From Ruegeria sp. SCSIO 43209 (GTDB lineage Bacteria; Pseudomonadota; Alphaproteobacteria; Rhodobacterales; Rhodobacteraceae): a stretch of DNA of 64,000 bases. The notes under the pieces are model-generated. The model saw only the letters and a list, made by a program, of their open reading frames with translations, did not search any database and was not told the DNA's origin. Made by a program: the position numbers and the translations under genes. The stretch's first letter is position 1; each line of letters starts with the position of its first letter. Location: contig NZ_CP065363.1 of the NCBI RefSeq assembly GCF_019904295.1, forward strand, positions 1 to 64,000, written 5' to 3'. Below, piece by piece: positions 27,470-35,700 of this stretch.

Positions 27470-29641
27470 ATGGCCAAGACCTCAACCCGCCCGAAACCCG
27501 CCACCGTGAAGAAGATCGAAGCGACCGGAACGGTAACGCCTGACGGCGCTGCCGACATCCGCCTGATCCCGCTCGACCAGCTGGAGCCAAGCCCGCTCAA
27601 CGTACGAAAAGTAGCCGCGGGCGCCAGTGACGATGCCGAACTCCTCGCCAGCATCCGTGAGACAGGTATCAAACAGAACCTGGTGGTTCATGCGCTGTCT
27701 GAGACACGTTTTGCCGTCGATGCGGGCGGTCGTCGCCTCAAGGCGCTGAAGCAGCTTTCACAGGAAGGTGTCATTCCGGCAAATCACCCTGTGCCCTGCC
27801 TCGTCGAAGATGAGCGCCGCGCTATCCTCACCTCCGCTACGGAAAACCTCCAGCGCGCGGCGATGCACCCCGCCGATCAGTTCGAAGCCTTCGGCAAGTT
27901 GATCGGCGAGGGTCGCAGCGAGGACGAGATCGCGTTGAAGTTCGGTGTCTCCGTCGACCTCGTGCGCCGCCGTCTCAAACTCGCCCGTGTCGCGCCCGAG
28001 ATCATCGAGCAGTTCCGCGCGGGCGATCTGACCCTCGAATGCGTGATGGCGTTCACGTTGACAGACGACCATGATCGCCAACTGGCAGTCTGGAACGCGG
28101 TGAAGGGCGGCTATCACATCCATCCGCAAAGCATCAAACGCCATCTGACCGAGACCGCCCATTCGGCGAACTCGGCTCTCGGGCGCTTTGTCGGCATTGA
28201 GGCCTATGAGGCGGCGGGCGGGATTCTGCTGCGGGATCTTTTCGACGACCGGGCAAGCGCCCATATGGAAAACCCCGACCTCTTGGAGCGTCTCGCCATT
28301 GAGAAACTGCAGGCTGCGGCCAAACCCTTCGAGGCGGCTTGGAAATGGGTCGAGGTTCACCTCTCGGTGGATTACGGCGCGTTTCGCAGTTTCGGGCGGG
28401 TCTATCCGCAGGATATCGAACCTGATCCGGACCTGCTCGCCGAGGAGGAACGTCTCATCACCCGCGAAGAAGAATTGGCGGCGCAGAACGACGGTGAGGA
28501 TTGGACCGACGCGGAGACCGAAGAATACTACGCTATCGAGCCACGGCTTCGCGAGATCGAGGCCCTGCAGCGTGAGCGGCAGCCCTATGCCGACGCAGAT
28601 CGCGCCATCGCCGGTGTGGTTCTGACCATCGGACATGATGGGGCGCTGCGCGTCGAGAAAGGTCTGGTGCGTCCCGAGGATATTCCTGCGGCGTCCGAAC
28701 CCGACGAGAGCACCGCAGATGCGGGAGGAGCCCGCTCCCCTGCCCGGCCACAGGTGACGCCGCCAACCTCCTCGACGCCGGTGCCAGCCTCCGATCCGGC
28801 GGCGACGTTGCGCAAGGCGGATGGGATTTCGGCAAGCCTGGCCGACGATCTGCGCGCCACCCGTCAGCACATCCTGCGGGCGCATCTGGCGGCGGATTTC
28901 GAAGTGGCGTTCGATGCGATGCTCTATGCGCTTTGCGAGCAAGCTCTGGGCCGGTCCTACAACAACGAGGCACTCGACATCTCGATCCGGCCCTTCCAGG
29001 CGCAAAATCGCGAGGTGCTGCATGCTGACACTGTCGCCCAGAAGATGCTCGAGGCGCTGGAACAGGACCTTGCAACCGACTGGATGAAGCTCGAGAAACC
29101 TCAAGACTTCCGCGCGATGTCGGCACTGCCCATTGCGGACAAGCAGGCGCTTTTCTCCTGGGCGACGGGTCTCGCGGTCAAACCCCAGCTTTCCTCCGAC
29201 AATCGTCCTTCCCCGATCATCGAGGAAATTGGTGCGCGGCTTGACGTCGATGTGGCCGCCTGCTGGCGCCCGACTGCCCAGAACTACTGGGGCCGGGTCA
29301 ACAAAGGGCATGCAGTGACCACGGCACGCAAGTTGATCGGCGACGATTACGCCGAAGATCGCAACCGCGAGCGCAAAGGTGACATCGCAGCAGCGATGGA
29401 GCGGGCCTTTGCAGAAACGGCAGACGAGACTGAAGGCTTTGCCGCCGCAGTGGTGGCCAAGACGACCCGCTGGTTGCCCGAAGGGATGGTGTTTGCTGGT
29501 TCGTCCGATGCTGACGTCGATCTCAAAAGCGATGCAGGCGAAGCCGAACGGGCCAGAACCGAGCCCGGTGAGGATGCCATGTCCGATATGGACGACGAAC
29601 CGGAAGCATTGCCCGCCTTTCTCAGCGGTGATGCCGCCTGA
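27470..29641 (+). CDS. Large ParB-N-terminal-domain protein
   Basis: 723 residues. ATG 27470 begins MAKTSTRPK; the frame is open far upstream, but that part overlaps the parD gene. A ParB/Srx-like CTPase domain lies at about 25-130 (IPLDQLEPSPLNVRKV, GGRRLKAL, ENLQRAAMHPADQFEAF), then a ParB HTH (EDEIALKFGVSVDLVRRRLK), and a long acidic, proline-containing C-terminal part. In alphaproteobacterial plasmids and ICEs such genes head a conserved string with DUF3768, strawberry-notch, toprim, DUF2493 and DUF736 genes, as here. It is not the partition ParB of this replicon, since repB is separate. A DNA-binding role is likely; the function is unknown. Confidence 0.85.
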   Translation: MAKTSTRPKPATVKKIEATGTVTPDGAADIRLIPLDQLEPSPLNVRKVAAGASDDAELLASIRETGIKQNLVVHALSETRFAVDAGGRRLKALKQLSQEGVIPANHPVPCLVEDERRAILTSATENLQRAAMHPADQFEAFGKLIGEGRSEDEIALKFGVSVDLVRRRLKLARVAPEIIEQFRAGDLTLECVMAFTLTDDHDRQLAVWNAVKGGYHIHPQSIKRHLTETAHSANSALGRFVGIEAYEAAGGILLRDLFDDRASAHMENPDLLERLAIEKLQAAAKPFEAAWKWVEVHLSVDYGAFRSFGRVYPQDIEPDPDLLAEEERLITREEELAAQNDGEDWTDAETEEYYAIEPRLREIEALQRERQPYADADRAIAGVVLTIGHDGALRVEKGLVRPEDIPAASEPDESTADAGGARSPARPQVTPPTSSTPVPASDPAATLRKADGISASLADDLRATRQHILRAHLAADFEVAFDAMLYALCEQALGRSYNNEALDISIRPFQAQNREVLHADTVAQKMLEALEQDLATDWMKLEKPQDFRAMSALPIADKQALFSWATGLAVKPQLSSDNRPSPIIEEIGARLDVDVAACWRPTAQNYWGRVNKGHAVTTARKLIGDDYAEDRNRERKGDIAAAMERAFAETADETEGFAAAVVAKTTRWLPEGMVFAGSSDADVDLKSDAGEAERARTEPGEDAMSDMDDEPEALPAFLSGDAA

Positions 29642-29673
29642 AGCTATGGGGCGATCTGAATCGTGACTGACCC

Positions 29674-29702
29674 ATGGGCCGTCCTCACATCGAGGGCGGT
29701 CC
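29674..29702. terminator. Intergenic hairpin after the ParB-domain gene
   Basis: GGGCCGTCCT pairs imperfectly with AGGGCGGTCC across a 7-nt loop. A closely similar sequence recurs after the next gene. Confidence 0.4.
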
Positions 29703-29765
29703 TTTCCGGCTGACGGGTTGCCCACAGCCGATATTGGATCGGCGGGCCCGTCCCGGAGATATCTC

Positions 29766-30146
29766 GTGACCACCACACTCGACCTCGATCCCGTTCAGGA
29801 AGCCGCACTCGTCGCTTCGCAGAATGACGCCTTTCGCCGCTCTATCCTTGGCAATATCCCCGTCACCGATGCCCCGCAGGGCCAGTTCGTGATGACCCGT
29901 GGCGTTGCAGCGCTTGGGCCCGATGCCCAGCTTGCTCTCACCCGCAGCGTGGCTTCGTTTGACGCGTTCAACGCTGACAGCGATCCTCATGGCTGGCACG
30001 AGATGGGTGTCAGCGACCTCGACGGGACCACGGTCTGGTTCAAGATCGATTTGTACGACGTCGACTATCAATATGGCTCCCCCGAGCCATCCGATCTCGC
30101 GCAAACGCGCCGCGTCCTGACCCTGCTTCTGCCGTCGGAATACTGA
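29766..30146 (+). CDS. DUF3768 domain protein
   Basis: 126 residues. GTG 29766 gives VTTTLDLDPVQEA, then the DUF3768 core (NDAFRRSILGNIP, RGVAALGP, FNADSDPHGWHEMG) and the ending RRVLTLLLPSEY. Soluble, with no catalytic motif I recognise. It belongs to the plasmid gene string that starts with the ParB-domain protein; each member here has its own Shine-Dalgarno and a following hairpin. Confidence 0.75.
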   Translation: MTTTLDLDPVQEAALVASQNDAFRRSILGNIPVTDAPQGQFVMTRGVAALGPDAQLALTRSVASFDAFNADSDPHGWHEMGVSDLDGTTVWFKIDLYDVDYQYGSPEPSDLAQTRRVLTLLLPSEY

Positions 30147-30172
30147 CCCGGCCCCATTCCTGATGAACCCTT

Positions 30173-30199
30173 GGACCGCCCTTGCACAAAGGGCGGTCC
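30173..30199 (+). terminator. Strong hairpin after the DUF3768 gene
   Basis: GGACCGCCCTT and AAGGGCGGTCC form an 11-bp perfect stem with a short loop, followed by TTTCC. Confidence 0.55.
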
Positions 30200-30262
30200 T
30201 TTCCTGCTGACGGGTTTCAAGGGGCGCGACGACCGCGCTCCGCCCGCCGCAGGAGACCAGAG

Positions 30263-30559
30263 ATGGCCAAGACACTCGACTACCAGATCACCCTCTATCC
30301 CGCGCATCGTGACGGCGCCTTCGTTGTCACCCAGTTCCAGATGATGGCAAGCTACCCCGAAAAACGCATCCAGGCTGCGGGCATGGTCGACCTGATCGAC
30401 AAGGTGACGCAGTTCGCGATGGAACACGGTGAGAGCTGCAGCGCTTCGGTGCGCTGCCTCGCCCCGCGCAAACCGCCGGGGTTCAAGCGCGCGACCGAGA
30501 ACCTCTATTTCAACCTGGTTGACCAGACGGCTGAGAAACGCGGCGACGCCGCGGCCTGA
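30263..30559 (+). CDS. Small hypothetical plasmid protein
   Basis: 98 residues (LDYQITLYPAHRDGAFVVTQ ...), with ATG 30263 preceded by AGGAGACC. I do not recognise a family. Coding potential is supported by the clear ribosome-binding site, its place in a co-oriented run of small genes, and hairpins on both sides. It contains Cys in SCSASVRCLAP and ends in a polar tail. Confidence 0.65.
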   Translation: MAKTLDYQITLYPAHRDGAFVVTQFQMMASYPEKRIQAAGMVDLIDKVTQFAMEHGESCSASVRCLAPRKPPGFKRATENLYFNLVDQTAEKRGDAAA

Positions 30560-30581
30560 AGCCCCCCGCAGGAAACCTCCT

Positions 30582-30606
30582 GGGCGACCTGATGCAAAGG
30601 TCGCCC
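30582..30606 (+). terminator. Hairpin GGGCGACCT / AGGTCGCCC
   Basis: 9-bp perfect stem, 7-nt loop, 22 nt after the preceding stop. It shares the GGGCG(G/A)CC theme with the two earlier intergenic hairpins. Confidence 0.5.
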
Positions 30607-30633
30607 TCCCCTCAATTCCAAAGGATCGAAGAC

Positions 30634-31017
30634 ATGACACAAGTGTATGATTTTTACGCGCAGATGCTGGAAGCCCAGCAATGCGCCGCCGAGCAGAGGG
30701 TTGTGACCCGTGCCGCCCTTCTGACCGAACTGCGTGCCCTCGGCGTGACGAAGATCGAGGTGCAATACGAAGGCTACGGCGATTCCGGCAATGTCGAAGA
30801 TGTCGTCGTGACGCCAGACACGATCGCTCTCTCAGAAGAGTTGCGCCGCCGGGTCGAAGATTTCGGCTGGGACTTCGCCTATGCGCTCAGCCCCGGGTTC
30901 GAGAACAATGAGGGCGGCTATGGCGAACTGACCTGGGTGGTCGAGACTGACAAGATCGATGTCAGTCATTCGAACCGGTACATCGAGACCAACACCACCG
31001 AACATGAGGGGCTCTGA
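30634..31017 (+). CDS. DUF6878-like small protein
   Basis: 127 residues with LLTELRALGVTKIEVQYEGY, GDSGNVEDV and an acidic C-terminus. The GDSG..E pattern after an alpha/beta start resembles DUF6878 proteins found in the same plasmid gene strings; this name is from memory and moderately sure. ATG 30634 follows AAAGGATC. The next gene begins immediately after its stop (ATGGC overlapping the TGACATGG junction). Confidence 0.6.
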   Translation: MTQVYDFYAQMLEAQQCAAEQRVVTRAALLTELRALGVTKIEVQYEGYGDSGNVEDVVVTPDTIALSEELRRRVEDFGWDFAYALSPGFENNEGGYGELTWVVETDKIDVSHSNRYIETNTTEHEGL

Positions 31018-31018
31018 C

Positions 31019-31495
31019 ATGGCACATCCCCTCCACCACGCCGAAAGCTCGGCCCGAAAATTTGGCGGTGTGCCAGATGACTATCAATTCGTGCATGACT
31101 GGTTCGATTCATCCAAAGAGCACCTAGGTCTCTTTGTTCACAGAGCACATCGTCACCACTGTTTAGGGGTATTTGAAGCCGAACGACAGTTCGGTCGCAG
31201 CCTGATCAACAGCGCGGGCCGGGTTGTTCCCATCCGCTGGATCGGCGAGCAGCATGTGCGCGAAGATTGCCAGGGGCGCATCCCGTCGCTGGCGGATTGG
31301 CTCGGGCGCATCCAGCCTGAACCGTGGATGGCCAATGGTCGGATCGACAACGATCCGACGCAGATTGTCGGCGATCCGCGTGCGGCCTGGACCCTCGCAG
31401 TGGCAAATCACCAGACCATTCTAGGCTTCGAGGACTGGCTGCTGAGGGTTTCGATCGAACACGTTCAGCACCGCCAAAACCGCGCCGCCGCCTGA
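31019..31495 (+). CDS. DUF6915 family protein
   Basis: 158 residues. ATG 31019 gives MAHPLHHAESSARKFGGVPD, matching the characteristic DUF6915 N-terminus, followed by HDWFDSSKEHLG and RHHCLGVFEAERQFG. Upstream codons of the open frame belong to the preceding gene. Several conserved His residues may bind metal; function unknown. Directly follows the DUF6878-like gene. Confidence 0.72.
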   Translation: MAHPLHHAESSARKFGGVPDDYQFVHDWFDSSKEHLGLFVHRAHRHHCLGVFEAERQFGRSLINSAGRVVPIRWIGEQHVREDCQGRIPSLADWLGRIQPEPWMANGRIDNDPTQIVGDPRAAWTLAVANHQTILGFEDWLLRVSIEHVQHRQNRAAA

Positions 31496-31599
31496 TCCGC
31501 CGGGCGGCGACCTCGCCAACCAACTCATCCCAACCAGATCGACTCGCCTGCGCCCAATCGGCCTGGCGGGTCGTTTTCGTTCCAAGAAAGGACATCGAC

Positions 31600-32235
31600 A
31601 TGCATGACCCCGTCTATGAGGAGGCCTACCAGGGCCACACCATCAAAATCTACCACGACCTCGATCCCGAAAGCCCACGGGAGTGGTCCAACCTCGGCAG
31701 GCTGATCTGCTGGCATCGACGCTATCGGCTTGGCGACGGCCATCAGTTCGACAGGCCCGAAGCGTTCTTGCGCGACCTCGCCGGTGTCCCGTTTCAGTGT
31801 GATCTCACGATTGACCAACTGCGCGAGCGCGCCGAACGCAAGGCAATCATCTTGCCCGTGTTTCTCTATGACCATTCCGGTCTCGCGATGAACACCATCG
31901 GATTTCATTGCCCGTGGGATTCCGGACAGGTCGGTTACGTCTATGTGTTGCTCGAGGCGGTTCGGGAGGAGTTCGATGTGAAGCGCGTCACCAAGGCGCT
32001 GCGCGAGAAAGCTGAAGACATCCTGCGCGGTGAAATCGTCAGCTACGACGCCTATCTCGGCGGCCGGGTCTATGGCTATGTCATCGAGCAGGACGGCGAG
32101 GAGATCGACGCCTGCTGGGGGTTCGTCGGCGACTACGAGACGGGCTGTTTGCCCGAGGCGCGTCACGCAGTGCCAGCACCGTCGCCTGGTCAAACACCCC
32201 AGTCCGCTGCCGCTCAAGCACAGGCTCACCCTTAG
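31600..32235 (+). CDS. Hypothetical plasmid protein (211 aa)
   Basis: ATG 31600 (MHDPVYEEAYQGHTIKIYHD) lies after AAGAAAGGA. The rest is a hydrophilic alpha/beta protein with tryptophan- and aspartate-rich stretches (EWSNLGRLICWHRRYRLGDG; GHTIKIYHD) and a low-complexity C-terminal tail of Pro, Ala and Gln. Such proteins recur beside DUF3768 and DUF6915 in these gene strings. No function can be assigned. Confidence 0.65.
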   Translation: MHDPVYEEAYQGHTIKIYHDLDPESPREWSNLGRLICWHRRYRLGDGHQFDRPEAFLRDLAGVPFQCDLTIDQLRERAERKAIILPVFLYDHSGLAMNTIGFHCPWDSGQVGYVYVLLEAVREEFDVKRVTKALREKAEDILRGEIVSYDAYLGGRVYGYVIEQDGEEIDACWGFVGDYETGCLPEARHAVPAPSPGQTPQSAAAQAQAHP

Positions 32236-32354
32236 GGACCGGCACAGGTGGCACAAGCTCCCTTCTTTGCGGGAACCCCAATCGGCCTCGCATTGCTGCA
32301 ATGCAGAAAAATCATGGCCTGCCTATTGTGCGACTGTAGCTTCGCCCCATCTTG

Positions 32355-32441
32355 AAGTTGCGATCGGTTCTCTCCTCCTCCCTGAACCGATCCGGAATAA
32401 TCGGCGGCATCCACCTCCTCCCGGATGCCGCCATTTTCTTG
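32355..32441 (+). ncRNA. CcsR/cuckoo-type small RNA candidate
   Basis: Two adjacent stem-loops each show CCTCCTCCC in the loop. Hairpin 1: GATCGGTTC (32362-32370) pairs with GAACCGATC (32384-32392). Hairpin 2: GGCGGCATCC (32403-32412) pairs with GGATGCCGCC (32423-32432) and is followed by ATTTTCTT. Alphaproteobacterial CcsR (cuckoo) sRNAs, known from Rhodobacter stress responses, have exactly this layout of two hairpins with an anti-Shine-Dalgarno-like loop. No DUF1127 gene is adjacent, unlike the chromosomal loci. The promoter was not identified. Confidence 0.65.
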
Positions 32442-32749
32442 TTCAAAGCATTTCCTGAAGGCTATCCACGGTTTGTCGGTCGCCCCTCGGTCGAAGAGAT
32501 CTACCGTTTCGGATGCACAAGGCGAAAACCGCCAAAAAACTTGGGCGCGCTTGTAATGCTGCAAGCGGACAAGGGCTTCCGCACCAATGCCCACAGACCC
32601 ATCCCCAGATTCTGGGGATAGCTTTCCGCTGCCGGGGCGGAGATCAGCAATGCCATGAAAGAGCGAGAGACAGGGCGGGAGGGGTGACCCCTCCCGGGTG
32701 AGAGAGTGCGCGCGGGCTTGGGGCCAACCCCCAACTCCGGAGATTGCCG
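32442..32749. other. Non-coding stretch before the strawberry-notch gene
   Basis: No gene recognised. It holds one strong hairpin: CGGGAGGGG (32676-32684) pairs with CCCCTCCCG (32688-32696) around TGA. Confidence 0.5.
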
Positions 32750-35700
32750 ATGAACGCTCACCCCCATTCCGTCCCGCTTGCGACCCTTGCCGAGGCCCCT
32801 GCCCTGCCCGAGGCTGCAGGTTTTTCTCAACACTTGATGCAGGCTGCGACTTCTCTCGTCCCCCAGTTCGAGGCGGGCGAAGCGATTGGCGCCGCCACCC
32901 TCCGCGCCGCGATGGAGGAGGCTTTCGGCGCCAGCGACACGAGCGGCGCCTGGGTCTGGAAAGACGCCTATGAGGCGGCCGAGATCGCGCAGATCCTGAT
33001 GCTTGCCCGCTACGGCGCGCTGATGCAGCGCCAGGCGGCCTCGCCGAACGCCTTCCTCACCATGATCGAACGTCTTGCCACTCTGGCTCCGTCTCACACG
33101 CGGCGTTCTGAGGACAGCATCCGCCTGCAACAATTCTCCACGCCTTTGCCTCTTGCCGCCATCGTCGCGCAGGCGGCGGGGTTTCGCGGGGGCGACCTGG
33201 TGCTCGAACCCTCGGCCGGCGCTGGCATGCTGGCGATTTTCGCCCGGATTGCGGGTGCACGTCTGGCGCTCAACGAGCTTGCCGAGACCCGCCGCGCCTT
33301 GCTGGGACAGTTGTTTCCGGATGCCATCGTCTCGGATCATGATGCCGCCTCGATTGATGACCGCCTTGACCGCGCAGTCACGCCCTCGGTCATCGTGATG
33401 AACCCGCCGTTTTCGGCTGCGAACCTTGTCGAGGGTAAGTTCCGGCAGGCGACCAGTCAGCATGTTCTGTCCGCTCTCGCCCGCCTTGCGCCGGGTGGGC
33501 GGCTCGTGGTCATCACCGGAGAGAGCTTTCGGCCCTCAACCAAGAGCTTGCAGTCGACGTTTCAGCGGATTGGCCAGAGCGCTGACGTGGTGTTTTCCGC
33601 CGCGATCGACGGCAAGGTCTTCGCGCGGCATGGCACCACGATCGACACGCGGTTGACGGTGATCGACAAGCATGTGGCGGGCGCTGGAGAAATCGCACCG
33701 GTCGAGAGCGAGGCCGTCTACCATCCGCTCTGCGCGACCACGGGTGATCTTCTTTCCGCAGTGCTCGATCATTGCCCGGAACGCCGCAGCCCTCCGCCTT
33801 ACCCTACCAGCGCGGCATTGCCTGTGCCGAACCGCCAGACCCGCACCAACCTGCACGCTTTGCGCCATGCCGCCCGTCAGGAAACCCGTGCCCTCGCCGT
33901 GGAGCGCGCCAAGCACCCGTTCGACGACATCGAGACGGCACCGCTCGATTACCTGCCGAAAGCCTGGAGCGAACCTGACGGCGCGCTGCAGGACACGGTC
34001 TACGAGGCTTACGCCTTGCAGGCGATCCGGATCGACGGCGCGGCGAAGCATCCGACTGCGCTCGTGCAGTCCGCCGCCATGGCTTCGGTCCCGCCGCCCG
34101 TCCCGACCTATCGTCCCCTCTTGCCAAAGACCCTCGTCGCCGACGGTCTCCTTTCCGCGCCGCAGCTCGAAAGCGTGATCTACGCGGGCAATGCCCACGA
34201 GACGCATCTCAAGGGCTGGTTCAAGCGCGGCGAGATCGAAGGCCAGCTGATGGCGGCAGCCGAGGGCGATGAAGGCGCCTTTCGCCTGCGCAAGGGCTGG
34301 TTTCTGGGGGATGGCACGGGCTGCGGCAAGGGGCGGCAGGTCGCAGGCATCATCCTCGACAATTGGCTGCAGGGGCGACGCCGCGCGGTCTGGGTCTCAA
34401 AGAGCGACAAGCTGATCGAAGATGCGCGCCGCGACTGGATGGCGCTCGGGGGCCGCGAAAGCGATATCGTGCCGCTGTCGAAGTTCCGCCAGGGGAGCGA
34501 AATCCGCCTGCTCGAGGGCATCCTCTTCGTCACCTATGCCACGCTGCGCTCAGCCGAGCGCGAGGGAAAAGCCTCCCGCCTCGACCAGGTGACGACCTGG
34601 CTCGGCGAAGGCTTCGACGGGGTGCTCGCCTTCGACGAAAGCCACGCCATGGCGAATGCCGTCGGCGAAAAGTCCGACCGCGGCGACAAGAAGGCCTCGC
34701 AGCAAGGTCTCGCAGGTCTCGCGCTTCAGAACGCCTTGTCCGATGCACGCGTCCTCTATGTCTCGGCGACCGGGGCGACGGTCGTCGGCAATCTCGCCTA
34801 TGCCTCCCGCCTCGGGCTCTGGGGCACGGGAGATTTTCCCTTCGTGACAAGGCCCGAGTTCGTCGCCGCGATGGAGGCCGGGGGCATTGCCGCCATGGAG
34901 ATGATCTCGCGCGACCTGAAGGCGCTCGGGCTCTATTTGGCACGCTCGCTTTCCTATGCCGGGGTCGAATACGAGATGCTGGTCCATGAGCTGACGCCCG
35001 CCCAGATCGCGATCTATGACAGTTTTGCAGACGTCTACCAGATCATCCATACCCATCTCGAGGCCGCCTTACAGGCCGCTGGTATCACGTCAGAGAATGG
35101 CACGCTGAACCCCCAGGCGAAATCCGCCGCGCGTTCGGCCTTCGAGAGCAACAAGCAGCGCTTCTTCAACCATCTCATCACTGCCATGAAATGCCCCTCG
35201 CTGATCCGCGCGATCGAAGCGGACCTGGCGGCGGGGCATTCGGCGGTCATTCAGGTGGTTTCGACCAGCGAGGCGGTGATGGAACGCCGCCTCGAAGAGA
35301 TCCCGCCCTCGGAGTGGGACGATCTGCAGGTCGATTTCACCCCGCGCGAGGCGGTCATGGAGTATTTGATGCACAGCTTCCCGACGCAGCTTTTCGAGCC
35401 TTACACCGACGAGAATGGCGATCTGCGGTCGCGCCCTGCCCTTGATGGCGATGGCAACCCGATCATCTGCCGTGAGGCGGAGCGGCGGCGGGACGATCTG
35501 GTCGAACATCTTGGAGCCCTGGCCCCGGTGCAGGGCGCGCTCGATCAGATCCTCTGGCATTTCGGCGGGGACGCGGTGGCCGAGGTCACCGGACGCAAGC
35601 GGCGCATCGTGAAGACGCGGGAAGGTCGGCTCAAGGTCGAAAACCGCCCGGCGTCTTCGAACCTCAGTGAGACCCAGGCCTACATGGATGATAAGAAGAA

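Noticed and set aside
27470-29641. Partition ParB of the replicon
   Set aside because: repB is present in the repABC operon, and this protein is about twice the usual length with no adjacent parA.
27758-29776. 672-codon open frame on the minus strand
   Set aside because: Antisense to the ParB-domain gene; no recognisable protein features.
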